DNA from: Rhynchopus euleeides
Taxonomy: Eukaryota > Euglenozoa > Diplonemea > Diplonemida > Diplonemidae
Assembly (NCBI GenBank): GCA_963210315.1
Contig: OY723254.1
Coordinates: 1,208,379-1,272,378, forward strand
Reading direction: 5' to 3'
Length of the DNA: 64,000 nt
Part shown: in pieces, positions 32,896 to 44,072 of the stretch
How the letters are laid out: every line of letters begins with the position of its first letter
How positions within the stretch are numbered: position 1 is the stretch's first letter
Made by a program: the position numbers and the translations under genes
Notes under the pieces: generated by a model
Seen by the model: the letters and a program-made list of their open reading frames with translations, nothing else
The model's database searches: none
What the model was told of the DNA's origin: nothing

Positions 32896-35494
32896 GTTAC
32901 GATGTATCTGTGCAACTGCGATACCTAGGCTGCTATTCCTCAGGGTCGAAGATCATGCACAAGGATGCGTCGATAGTTGCTTTAGGGAGCTGATCTGGCC
33001 GTGGACAGCTTCCGGTCCTGGGCTGCACACGAGGTAGGTGTTGAGGGTCTCCGTGATTTGAGATCCCTTTGTTTGTTGATACGCGGCCTGCTCGACGGGT
33101 GTGGTTCCTCACGGTATTCTGGTGTCGAGGGGCGTTGCGTTGTGTGCCAGCTCCACATCTGTCGCCTCTGACGCGGGGCAGCAAACCCACCTACTTCAGA
33201 TCGTCAGCATCCGCAGCGCGCTATGCGCTGCGCCATACGTCGAGGAATGAGCCTCATTGGACCGATCGCTGTCTTTCTCGCCTCGTCTTGTGTGTCGAGC
33301 AGGAACGTTTGATCAGACTACCGTTATCCGTCATCGGCGTACTCCAAGGCGCATCCCAGCAGCTTGATATGCGGCATCACGAATCTTCTGCCAGTACCAA
33401 CTCCCCGTCCTTCTTCAGGTGTGAGGGTGCACATTCAAGTGCGTCGGAGTGAACCTCACGCTCAGCTGGGCATCGAGGCGAGCATCGCCACCCTGTCTCT
33501 TCGACGGCCCTGCCGTCCCAGAGAATCGCCTCTCGTTGGATCTCCGCAGCCTGCGCGCGGTGCTCTGCACGTCCATACGTTGCGGGTATCTTTCGTGGCG
33601 GAGACGCTTCGTGCAACTTCCCTGTGAGGCCTGGGGTTGTTCGACATCCTCGTTCGCCTGGCCGCGAAGGGTTTCTATCTCGGGGTTTACGGTCCTCGTC
33701 TAAGGGGTCAGATACAACGGGAGGTTACTGACGCCATGACAGGTCACGCGCCACCGCAGAGCGGCCTTGTGCGAACCCTGGGGTCGGCGTGGATGGGGGC
33801 ACAGTTGAGCATCCGGCCGCAGCCGAGGGACCACAAAGGGAGGGGGCAATCCCTGCGGATGAAGACGTCGTGAGAGGTCGGCGCCACCGCGGATGGCCAC
33901 GCATCTGCGAGATCGGCGGATAAGCGGCGATCGAGAGGGGGTCGAAGGCGTTCTCCTGTAGGGATGAGTTTTCCTCCCTACATGTCAGCACCTCAGCGTC
34001 TTTGGGGTTGCGAGGCGTCTGTTGCGTTTGACCTGTCATTCCTTAGTACACGCATGATGTGGCATCCCGTATCCCTTGCGGCGTTCAATCACCATATCGG
34101 AGGTGCATCGGCGGGAGTCGTAGATGCCTTTGGCAGCAATTGAAGTGTCGTTAAGAGCAGAGAGGTCGCTGCCGGGAACAGCGCGCCGGTGATGCCCGGA
34201 TTTACCCTGGCATGATGATTCCTTTTCGGTCCCCAGAGATGCAGCCACGGGAGGGACACGGCGTGGATCTTCGTCAAGCGGCGCAGACTTCACTGAGCGC
34301 CTGCCCGTGATCGCTACTGTCTCAACCCGGGGATAGTCTAGGTCAGCACGTGTCTGAAGCCACAGGCTCATGACGTCTTGGCACAGCCCTATTACTGGTC
34401 AGCTGATGGGCGCTTGTGACGAGAGCTTGCTAAAGGCTCCTATCTCACTTGCAGGGTGTGACGGGCATACTGACCGAGCCGATCGGGGGAAAGATTCATC
34501 CATGTGACAGGCTGAGAGGGCGCGGTGGTTCGGGTTTCTATACGTGGGTGTCGAAGAGACATCAGCGGTACTGCTAGGAACATCAGAGGTAGTGGGGGAG
34601 TCGAAGTGGAGTTGTAGGGGGCGCAGCAGGGGGTATCCAGGGAGTAGGCTAGCCGTATCGGATGATGAGCTTGAGGTGTGATTCCCCAGACGCCTCCAGC
34701 AGGTGGCGGAGGGGTTGGGTAGGTCGCTCTGCGACACAGCACCTGCCATCGACAGCGAGATCGGCGTAGCTCTCCAGGGTGTACATGTCAGGCATACTCA
34801 TGTGGGCCGGGGTAAGGCGTGTTGAGTGGACGCAGCCGGTAGCGACAGGTGGACCCGCGGGTACGGATGCTGTGAGTGGAGAGCCGGACGCGTCCTTCGC
34901 TGTGTGCCTGCCATGGTTCCATTCGACGTCGGGGCCAATAACACACCTGCCTGGCTGCTCTGTCAGATAGCCGACTGCGCTGGCATCTCCATACCCCGGG
35001 CGTCCGAGTACAATGAGGGTATCTTCTCTCTGACCTGTCGTGTATACCAAGAGGGGAGCGCGTCTGAACCGGTTTACGGGCACGCATACGCCAGGTAGGC
35101 GGTACCCCTGGGTATCCGACGATTGTGACAGGTGGTAACATTTGCTAACAGCTTCTCACCTGAAGACTCGGGGCACAGCCGTTGTTTATGGCTCTTGCTC
35201 AGGAGACTCCAGATCGCGTACATCCGTACGGAGGTGTGTACTCGGTGTCCCATTATGATAGCACTCAATGATCTGTCCATGTCAGGCGTACTTGGAACAT
35301 AGGCGGGGGCGGGCGCGGCCTCATCGTCCCCTTGGCGCGTGCACGACCGGGGGGGGGGGTTTCCTTTATACTACTGCGTGGTGAGCCCCCGAGAGCCGTG
35401 CGGTCACCCACACTGCCTGAGGGTTGCCATCTACATCTGCCGACCACATGGGCACGAGGCGATGACACTTCCTGCCTCCAATGCTGCCATGAAA
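32896..35494. other. Island segment without genes
   Basis: About 2.6 kb between the two diverged arrays with no coding frame of natural composition and no recognisable RNA gene. The G run at 32397-32418, upstream, and a shorter one at 35349-35358 are the only long homopolymers in the island. Confidence 0.4.
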
Positions 35495-35883
35495 GGGTCT
35501 CCCGTCTTCGAATGTTGGACGCCTACATGCAAAGGAAAGTGTCATCTCCGAATACCGAGTAGTCACACACAGGAGAGTGTCTCCTCCAGACGCTGAGCGT
35601 TCCCATACCCAAGGAGGGCGTTGCTGACGAATGCCGAGCGTTCCCACATGAAGGAGGGGGTGACCCCTCCAGTCGTCGAGCGTTCACATACCAAAGGGGG
35701 CCTCTGAACGCCGAGCGGGCTCTTCAAATCCAACTCCTTGTCGCGGAGATCCGTATTCGAGGGAAGGCACCACTTCCTTGTGTCGGGAACAGGATATGTG
35801 AGGGCGTCTCCTCATTGCCTCGGGCATTTGCGCGTCAGGAGGGCGTCACCTCCGTGCCTCGGGAATTATGAGGTGTGAGGCCG
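35495..35883. repeat. Diverged ~38-bp tandem array 2
   Basis: About nine or ten units sharing GGAGGGCGTCACCTCC and GCCGAGCGTTCACAT words, for example near 35,570, 35,609, 35,652 and 35,838. It leads directly into the 50-bp satellite. Confidence 0.6.
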
Positions 35884-37118
35884 TGCCGGGGCCAGTTGCT
35901 CCTGTTGACTAGCAGAGCCGGGCGCCTGTTATGGGGCCGGTTGCTCATTACATGCTGACCAGCAGAGCCGAGCGCCTGTTAAGGGGCCGGTCGCTCACTA
36001 CACGGTCGTTAGTAGAGCCGGGCGCCAGCGAAGGGGACGGTTGCTCATCACACGCTGACCAGCAGAGCTGAGCGCCAGTTAAGGGGTCGGTTGCTCGCGA
36101 CACGGTCATTGGCAGAGCCGAGCGCCGGTTAAGGGGTCGGTTGCTCATCTCACGCTGACCAGCAGAGCCGAGCGCCAGTTAAGGGGTCGGTTGCTCACTA
36201 CACGGTCGTTGGCAGAGCCGAGCGCCAGTTAAGGGGTCGGTTGCTCATCTCTCGCTGACCAGCAGAGCCGAGCGCCGGTTAAGGGGTCGGTTGCTCACTA
36301 CACGGTCATTGGCAGAGCCGAGCGCCAGTTAAGGGGTCGGTTGCTCGCTACACGGTCGTTGGCAGAGCCGAGCGCCAGTTAAGGGGTCGGTTGCTCATCT
36401 CTCGCTGACCAGCAGAGCCGAGCGCCGGTTAAGGGGTCGGTTGCTCACTACACGGTCGTTGGCAGAGCCGAGCGCCAGTTAAGGGGGTCGGTTGCTCATC
36501 TCACGCTGACCAGCAGAGCCGAGCGCCGGTTAAGGGGTCGGTTGCTCACTACACGGTCATTGGCAGAGCCGAGCGCCAGTTAAGGGGTCGGTTGCTCGCT
36601 ACAAGGTCGTTGGCAGAGCCGAGCGCCAGTTAAGGGGTCGGTTGCTCATCTCTCGCTGACCAGCAGAGCCGAGCGCCGGTTAAGGGGTCGGTTGCTCACT
36701 ACACGGTCGTTGGCAGAGCCGAGCGCCAGTTAAGGGGGTCGGTTGCTCATCTCACGCTGACCAGCAGAGCCGAGCGCCGGTTAAGGGGTCGGTTGCTCAC
36801 TACACGGTCATTGGCAGAGCCGAGCGCCAGTTAAGGGGTCGGTTGCTCGCTACAAGGTCGTTGGCAGAGCCGAGCGCCAGTTAAGGGGTCGGTTGCTCAT
36901 CTCTCGCTGACCAGCAGAGCCGAGCGCCGGTTAAGGGGTCGGTTGCTCACTACACGGTCATTGGCAGAGCCGAGCGCCAGTTAAGGGGTCGGTTGCTCAT
37001 CTCACGTTGACCAGCAGAGCCGGGCGCCTGTTTATGGGGCCGGTTGCACACTACACGGTCATTGGCAGAGCCGGGCGCCTGTTTATGGGGCCGGTTGCTC
37101 ATCACACAGTCATTAGCG
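35884..37118. repeat. 50-bp satellite with five-unit higher-order period
   Basis: About 25 units of 50 bases: CAGAGCCGAGCGCCAGTTA, AGGGGTCGGTTGCTCA, then either CTACACGGTCRTTGG or TCTCGCTGACCAG. Central units form a repeating block of five (about 250 bases). Diagnostic variants such as CTACAAGGTCGTTGG and AAGGGGGTCGG recur at 250-base spacing (36,481 and 36,731, for example). Edge units on both sides carry the divergent GGGCGCCTGTTWATGGGGCC form. No frame with coding character crosses it. Confidence 0.95.
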
Positions 37119-37680
37119 TTAACGTGCGCCACAGTGGGCGCGATGTGCATCCGAATTCAACTTATACCATCTGTACCTAGGGAGGAGTCGACCGTGCTTT
37201 AGGTATCACAAGAAAGGGGGGTAGTTGGGGGGTAACGAGAACGTGGCTAGCCTCCAAAACCGTCCATGGAGAAAAACTATTTGGTTCTGTACCGAGGTAC
37301 GTTGATCGAACCAAATGCGGGTTCTCCAACCCGGTCGTGGAGGTTGACTAGCCGATAATAAAAGAACCTTCAATTCCGGCTTTCCCTCAAAATGTGGGTG
37401 CCTGCATTGAAAGTTACCTTTTTTTGCAGCCCCTGTGCGCGTTTTTTTTGCAGGGGAAGGGTGTGGGCTGAAGAGGGGGAAAAATGGTGAAGATTTCAAA
37501 AAAATAGTATACTCGTGGAACGGGTTCGCACGAATCATTTCATTGCGGCCAGAAAAGGTTGGTTTATCCGCACTCGGGGATCTCCCGGTGAGCAGCAAGT
37601 CGGGTGGCAGAATGGGCTGGTTTCACTCCCAAGCTGCACAGTAGGCTGTTCCAAGGTACAAAAAGGCGCGTCCCAACCGC

Positions 37681-37745
37681 GGATGTTCACTACCGTGGCC
37701 TCCGGCGGCTGGGGGGCTCCGCCCCCCAGACCCCCCTGTGACATG
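37681..37745 (+). repeat. GC-rich palindromic repeat, copy 3
   Basis: Same hairpin core and flanks as copy 1. It lies in the right-hand, host-like part of the 7.6-kb element. Confidence 0.8.
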
Positions 37746-38221
37746 GACTTGTCCGCTGCAGAGGGGTCGTGCAGGTCTAGTGGGTAGAGGGACCGTAAAC
37801 AGCCGACAAGGCGGGCCCCAGTGACGAAAGCCAGCTATGGGTGTCAACAAGCACCCCATGGCCAAAATGACCCCACCACGATACGCACGGATTCCAACCG
37901 TTCCAAGGAACGGGTTTTTGGGAAATTTGAGGAGGGGGTCCCGCTGAGTCAATGCAGAATATCGGACGTTTTCCCTCGATTTCTGCACCTTTGGAGCGGT
38001 TGGCAAATAAGACAAACAGAACTTTTTTTGCCCCTCTGGAGCTGTCTTGAAGACAGATGTGTCAAATCATCCCAAAAAGTAGGTTTTGCAGGAGCTCAGG
38101 TGGCATAGGGGCCGGGCAAGCTCCCCCCGAGAAGTGCCCCTACTGTGCGCGTTTTTTTTGTACCCGAAACCGGTTCCCAGCCCCCCCGGACCCAATATTT
38201 AGGGAAAGCCCTGGTTCTGAG

Positions 38222-39317
38222 ACAGGCCCCCTTGGGGGAGGCGGTGGGGGGTTTCGATCACACCATCACGTGTCTCAGTTTCAATAAAGTATGCAAATAT
38301 CTTACGAAACGAGTTGCATTTTAACTGTACCATTCCTGCACCAGAACAGATCAGAGGCAAGGGTAATGTACATGCGCCCGAGGCACAGATACGGGTGGAT
38401 AGTTGGCGAGAGCTAGTCGGGAGGTAACGGAAGAGGAAGGAAGAAAGGAAGGAGGGAGTGATGGGGGAAATGGGGATGGGAGGGGCAGGAAAGAAAATGA
38501 TGAAAAAAATACACACCCTCCTCCCACCCCACTGGCCACCCACCTGCGCGTGGCTGGCGCATCGCTCGATAGAGTGGTACAAAGTGCACGTAACCTCGCC
38601 CCCTTCGAATTTCTGGAGCCCCACCTCTCGGATAGACAGTGAGGGTCGCTGCGCTTTCGGCAAAATCCGGCACAGACACCCAGACCAGGCCCTTACGACT
38701 CTGGTATAACTTGAGTAGAATGCCCGCGTGAGGATGGTGCGGAAGGAAAAAGGGGGTCACTTCGGCTCTGCCTCTATTGTGGCTCCTGCCTCAGCAGACT
38801 GGTGGTGCTTCTGTCGGCAGCTTCCAAACATCTCGCCTGATGAAGCGGGGGGTTGGTCGCGAGGGCTGAGAGCGCAGGGAGCACGGGTTTAGCAGAAACT
38901 GAAAAACGTGGCCCCCCTTTTTTGAAAGGCTTTCCGAGAAAAAAACAGGGCTGCGGTTAAAAATTGCTGCGGTTAAAAATAATGTGAACTCTAATTGCAC
39001 CGGCACCGGCACAGGGCCGCGAGACCAACTCCCTCTCGTCACTGTAAGTCTAAGACACCCCCCACCCCCTTTTGAGAGAACACACTCGCATGTGCTCACA
39101 CATCACCCCAGCCCCAGCTAAGAGCATGGCGCGAGGCAAAAGAATTGCAACATTCACACCTCCTCCTGCCTTCCCACACCCCCACCCCCTATACCCCAAG
39201 CAGACACAGCTAACGGGAGAGCAGTGCCCCGAAGAGCGGCATGTGCACAGGTCCTCCAGAGGAGGCCGTGTGCCCATGCAACGACCCCCTCCAACACTCC
39301 TCTCGTCATGCTCAGGT
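38222..39317. other. Intergenic, no gene seen
   Basis: Mixed purine- and pyrimidine-rich sequence. No convincing frame on either strand. Confidence 0.5.
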
Positions 39318-41219
39318 TCACATTTTCATGCGAGGCTTGTAGCTTGCGTGGAAGAGGTTTATGGACTCATCGTTGTATGCCCGCACGTCGTCTGCGCTGG
39401 AAAGGACCCCAGGGGGGTCCAGCATCGGGACGTGCTGGAGGTTCTTATGGGTGCGGAGGTGCGCCCGGTAGTCATCCTTGTAGAACTGCTTCCCGTCCAC
39501 GAAGCAGGTCACCATGTTCCCCAGGCGCTGGTTGGTGGACTTCAGCACCGCGGCCAGGCATGAGACAGCCTTCTGCGCAGCCTCCGTGCGGCGTGCCTCT
39601 TCTGCCTGGGCGTTCTGCATAGCGGAGAGCTGCGCCTCCAGCACAGGCGCCTCCTCTGCCAGCCGCAGCCGCACGCGGTCCTCCTCCGAGAAGAGGGACA
39701 CGCAGCTGCCGTGCGATGACAGCACCTCCGAGGCTGCCGACTGCGCGTCGACCTCGATGAGGTCCTGCTCCTGCTGCCGGGGTGCGGGCGGGATGGCCGG
39801 CATGTCTGGGGGTGTCGTCACCAGGGGGCCAGTGCCGGAGGAGCGGCTGACGACGGACGGGCAGGACTGGCGGTAGGAGGGGTGCGATGCTGGTGTGTAG
39901 TCCAGCAGGTGGCGCCTGTCTCGCAGCTGCTCGACAAGCTCACGCTTGTAGTCGAGGTCTGCCTCGCGCTCCCGCATGGCCAGGTCGTGCTCGCGTGTGA
40001 TCTGCAGCTCTCGTTCCCTGAGGCGGAGCTCCTTGTCGCGCAGCTCGAGATCACGCTCCTGGTCAGCCCGACGGTCTTGGTCTTGTACGCGTTGGATCTC
40101 GCGTTCCCGCAGACGCTGCTGTCGGGCGCGGTCCTGCTGGCGTTCGCGCATCCTTTCGACCTCCTTCTCCCGCTCAATCCGCTCGACGTGCTGGTGGCGC
40201 TCCCGTGCCATCTCCGCATCCCGCTGGGCACGCAGCTCCTCACTGAGGCTGCGTTCCAGGGACCCTCGTGTGGGTTTCGGGCGGGTGTATCTGGGTGGGG
40301 GTGTGTGTTGTGGCGGCAGCGCAGGTGGTATGGTGTCCGTGTCGGGCCGGCAGGGCAGCCTGGCCTCGTCACCACACCTACAACACAGCGCTTCTTTATC
40401 AGGAAAAAACTAATGCAACCGAGTGAATCTCAAGAGAGAAGGTAGCAACGACAGTTTGTGTTCTTCGAACGCAGAACACCCCACCAGCCTGCCGGGCGTG
40501 TGAAGTGTTCGCAAGGATCCGCACGGTGAAAAGTTTCCTGAGTTGGCTACGCCGAACTTACAAAATATAAAACGTTCAAAATGTGTGCCACTTTGCAACG
40601 CCAAATCTTCTGAGCAGCCCCCCTTTATTCCATGTTTGTGCATTTCTGAGCGAAGACCCATCCCACATACCGATACTCTACGGGCTCGACGGGTTGCGAC
40701 CGGCTCCGGGAAGGCGCACGAGTCAGAAGTGTCGACTTCGACACACGCAGAGATCCGTCTGTGTCATAGGGTTCTGCGGGAGGCCTCGTGTGCATGAGGG
40801 TGGGCACATCCAGCACCATCAGACCGAGTTCCTTCTGAAGGCGGTCGTTGTTGCGCCGCGTGCGTTCGATCTCCCCCTCAAGAAACGTCGGGAAGTCCTG
40901 CAGGCCACAAAGCAGGAATAGGAATCGAAGGGTGTACAGAACAAAACGATAACCACGTCTCCCGGCTGCATGGCACAGCATGTGTACCTTGCAGCAGTGC
41001 GGGACGACGCACTGCTGCAAGAGCTCCTGTATTGCACACAGTAAACTCCACCCACCCTCCCTCCCCAGAAACGACACTAACCTCCCACATCACTGGCTGC
41101 TGTGGCGCCTCTCGCTGAGATACAGGCTGTAACATAAGAGGCCATACATATGCCGACTGTTGTCGCGTGTCACGCCAGGGCACGACATGCCTCAGAGCGC
41201 CATCCGATCCACTGTCCAT
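39318..41219 (-). CDS. Arg/Glu-rich coiled-coil protein, three exons
   Basis: Exons 41219-41082, 40897-40671 and 40377-39318 join in phase across GT-AG introns (donors GTTAGT and GTATGT) to give 474 residues. Exon 2 encodes DFPTFLEGEIERTRRNNDRL and a Ser/Arg-rich tail. Exon 3 opens with a Pro-rich segment, then a highly charged single helix, about residues 190-280 (MRERQQDRARQQRLREREIQ and similar). It then carries a second coil and the C-terminal block LGNMVTCFVDGKQFYKDDYR. That block is the only part that looks like a folded motif; I do not recognise it. The style suggests a structural or cytoskeletal protein. The first exon is the least certain: its ATG lacks a nearby acceptor, and CTTATGTTACAG inside it could be an alternative 3' splice site. 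Intron 2 carries a MITE. Confidence 0.75.
40563..40659. repeat. MITE fragment in intron 2, CCTTCGCTC family
   Basis: Read on the minus strand it begins GGGTCTTCGCTCAGAAATGC and continues to a GCAAAGTGGCACAC word shared with the 50.2-kb copy. The second terminus is missing. The adjoining 40,470-40,562 matches sequence split around the 62.8-63.75 kb element. Confidence 0.5.
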
Positions 41220-42710
41220 TGTTCAAAGCACCCGTTACCGCATTAGACAGGCTGAATCAGTCCGGGAGTGGAGACTGGCGGGGTGGGTGGATGGCAGGCA
41301 CAACCTCCCTGCCTTGCGCCCTGCCTGACACGACAGACAGGCCCCACCCACGTGTGTAAAATGTGCACCAGAAGGCAGCCCTGGTGGCAACGCAAGGGTG
41401 TGTATGTATGAGACGGCAGGTTGGGAGGTAACATCAAGATCAGACTGCTCTCTCGGGTGCGACCCACCCACTGCTGCTAAATCCTACTCCTTTCGCTATA
41501 ATGTAGACACATTGTCCAGCAACTGTGGGAGAACAGTTCCGGACTACTTTTTGTTGAGCTGCGAAAAGATAATCACGGGGGGGTAGGCCATGGCAATAGC
41601 AAAAAAAAGCAGCAACGCCTGTGGGGGTGGGGTGGGGGCAACACCGTCCTGCATTTCCCTCCACACAGCCCGCCTCCTGCCTGCTGCAGTGGGTCTGCAC
41701 AAACCCTCCCACCCCACACCTGCCGGCACTGTTGTTTGCCTCTTCCTCCCTGTTGTGCCGATCATATTTGCACCTGTGCCTGCCCTGACCCACAGCAGGC
41801 ACAGAAAGACGAAGGGCCCATCGGCCCCTGTGCGCAGCATCAGATGGCGGCAGGAAGCGGCACAGGGTCAGCGGCGGTGGGGTGCAGGTAGAGAGGGGGG
41901 TGGGTCATTTCGACCCAAGGGAACAAGTTGCGCGTCTTATCAGACGAAGGGCTAAGTATAAGGGAGAAGAGACAAGAATGAGAGGGGGGGGGGGGGCAAA
42001 CAGCAGAATGTAGACTTGGTTGTTCCGCGGTGTGAAATTTACACACGCGGGGGAGGGGGGAAGAATCTGTGATTCTCATGCACTGGGCAGAGCAACACTT
42101 TCACACAACGTCAAAAGTCGAAAGGAGGGGGCCATGTGTATCAGTAGTGCGCGCTGCTGCCTTTGCATCGGTCGCTGCGCTGCACGCCATGCTAGATATA
42201 GGCCGCATGAAGGGGGAAGCGAGAACAAATGGGGTGGGTCGGGGGACCAGGTTTGATGCCACAAAGAGCACACACCAGCAGATGCAGCCGGTCTGTGTGG
42301 TCTGCAGAGTGCGTTGAGCTGGGCTCTGCCAAAAGAGGGCAGCAACCGCACACAGCAGTCTTCAGGCAGAAATGCAAGGCGAAACAAAACAGCATGAGCA
42401 CGCATCACACGCGCTATGCCGGTTCACACAAACACATGAAAAAGCAAAAAACGGATGGTGCTTGTCTGTGGGGCTATCAAGCCATGTTTCTTGATGCGTA
42501 TTGATCCTGCTGGCCAGATTGGGGTGAGAATATAAGCCAGCCAGACTGCAACGCAACAGGGTATAACGGGAACACCACACCAAAACAGTGGCTCTTTTGG
42601 GTTCTGTGGTTCTGGCCCAGGGATGGGGCGGGCCGCACTTCCCCGTCTGTTCCGCTGGTAGGGAAGAACCAACGCCACCATGTTTTCCGGGGCACCATAT
42701 TTTTTTTTGG
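41220..42710. other. Intergenic, no gene seen
   Basis: No coding frame of natural composition. Ends at the target duplication of the next hAT element. Confidence 0.5.
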
Positions 42711-42880
42711 AGCACAGCCAGTGTTCCCGCTAAGGCCGATGGGCCGGTCATTTTTGTTTTTGGGATTTTTGGATTTCCCCCCCCCCCCCTTCCCGTTCAG
42801 TGAAAATTTTTCTCGGGCGCGCTTCGCGCGCCCGAGACTACGCGGGAGATGGCCAGTCTTGCAAGAAGGACTTGCGAGAC

Positions 42881-42955
42881 AGGCACACGCGACAGGGGGG
42901 GTCTGGGGGGCGGAGCCCCCCAGCCGCCGGAGGCCACGGTAGTGAGCATTCGTTC
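42881..42955 (-). repeat. GC-rich palindromic repeat, copy 4
   Basis: Inverse orientation to copy 1, inside the 790-bp hAT element. Confidence 0.8.
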
Positions 42956-43022
42956 TGCAGGGCGACAGATTTTGGGCGAGATAGGATGCTTCCATCTTCC
43001 TGGGCGGCTTTCGAATCTAGAT

Positions 43023-43090
43023 TCCACAGGAGGGGGTCTGGGGGGCGGAGCCCCCTCGCCGCCGGAGGCCACGGTAGTGAACATTTGTTC
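43023..43090 (-). repeat. GC-rich palindromic repeat, copy 5
   Basis: Same orientation as copy 4, about 140 bases away within the same element. The core is slightly degraded (CCCCCTCGCCG). Confidence 0.8.
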
Positions 43091-43317
43091 CTTGCATATC
43101 CCATCATTGCCCGCCTCTTTTTGAGATTCGCTTTGTGGGTTCACCTGCATCTTGAAGTCGCAGCTCTTCCCACAAGAGGGATGTTCCTCCGACATGGGTT
43201 GTGAGCATGCCAGGCCTGGTGCCAGCTGCAGTGGATGTCCAGTAATCTCCGATGTTTTCCTGCAGCTGCTACGCGAGGACACCTGAAGTATCACAAAAGC
43301 TCTGTATTGTTTCAGTG

Positions 43318-43490
43318 GCCAGTCAGGTTTGTAGTGGGGGCTTCGCCCCCACCACAAACCTGACTGGCCCACCTGCCCAGGACCCACCAGTCAGATATGA
43401 CCGGTCATATATGACCGACCCCCCCTCCGGTCATATATGACCGGCACGTTTTTCAGACCCCTTTTTTTTGGTCATATATGACCGGTTTTT
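43318..43490. repeat. Hairpin and GGTCATATATGACC repeats
   Basis: A 25-base-arm hairpin (CAGTCAGGTTTGTAGTGGGG and its inverse around CTTCG) is followed by the self-complementary word GGTCATATATGACC at about 43,403, 43,434 and 43,469, and a related GACCGGTC near 43,397. These lie in the subterminal zone of the hAT element, where transposase-binding repeats are expected. Confidence 0.7.
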
Positions 43491-43516
43491 TTCTTAGCGG
43501 GAGCACTGAGCACAGC

Positions 43517-44070
43517 CAACCTGGCGGGCCAAGCCATGTCGCCTCCCAGCATACTGACCTCCTCAAACAGCTTCGAGGGCACCTCACCCTCCTTGTGGTC
43601 ATGCTCTGCCACAGCCCTGCTCGAGATGCTGAGCCACCCTGGGCCTTATGAGACTGCCACACAGCAATCAATGGGCTGGCTGACGGCAAGGTAATGGTGG
43701 CACAGCCACTGCATCTCCAACCTTGGCTCCTCTTTGATCCGGCTGAAGGAAGAGAAGGGCCACAGCGCCCTTGACATTTTTTCTGGTGGTCCGGTTGAAG
43801 ACCGGGGAGCAGCGTCACGAAGAAGTCTTTGCAATATTTCAGGAGCTGCACCGCCTCGATACAGTCCTCCATGATACAGGCGAAGCTCACAGAAGCAGTC
43901 CACCACACCATCAGGAGAGTCGAATGAAGTACGTTCAGTGTCCAGAGGGACCCCTGCATTTCCCCCCACCCATGCCCCCTCCCTTCCGCACCATTGGGCA
44001 GGGCAGCGACGCAGTGCACTGCTCAATCCATCTCCCCTTCCCCTCCGGCACACCTGCCACACTGCCATGA
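43517..44070 (-). pseudogene. Possible decayed coding sequence
   Basis: The minus strand shows coding-like stretches that jump frame: SFACIMEDCIEAVQLLKYCK, then RIKEEPRLEMQWLCHHYLAV, then past a TAA to EGEVPSKLFEEVSMLGGDMA. The last stretch stops at the target duplication of the 790-bp hAT element. No family is recognised. It may be a gene remnant or chance. Confidence 0.22.
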
Positions 44071-44072
44071 TG

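Larger units (their letters stand above)
30577..38213. mobile_element. 7.6-kb hAT-like element with gene-free cargo
   Basis: The ends are a perfect 17-bp inverted repeat, CAGGGCTTTCCCTAAAT and its complement. They are flanked by the perfect 8-bp direct repeat GTTCTGAG (30569-30576 and 38214-38221). A CAGGG terminus and 8-bp duplication are the hAT signature. Total length is 7,637 bases. From about 30,620 to 37,180 the sequence differs from everything around it: few homopolymers, many TATC/GATA and CGTC words, no coding frame, and three tandem arrays. From about 37,190 to 38,213 it returns to the host style and carries one GC-rich palindromic repeat. No transposase is encoded, so it is non-autonomous. 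Confidence 0.85.
42719..43508. mobile_element. Non-autonomous hAT element (790 bp)
   Basis: Begins CAGTGTTCCCGCTAAG and ends CTTAGCGGGAGCACTG. It is flanked by the perfect 8-bp direct repeat AGCACAGC (42711-42718 and 43509-43516). Inside are two GC-rich palindromic repeats, a strong hairpin at 42,812-42,835 and another at 43,318-43,370. Near the right end are three copies of GGTCATATATGACCG. No transposase frame. Confidence 0.93.

Noticed and set aside
35884-37118. CRISPR array
   Set aside because: Repeat units are contiguous 50-mers with no unique spacers, in a eukaryotic context.
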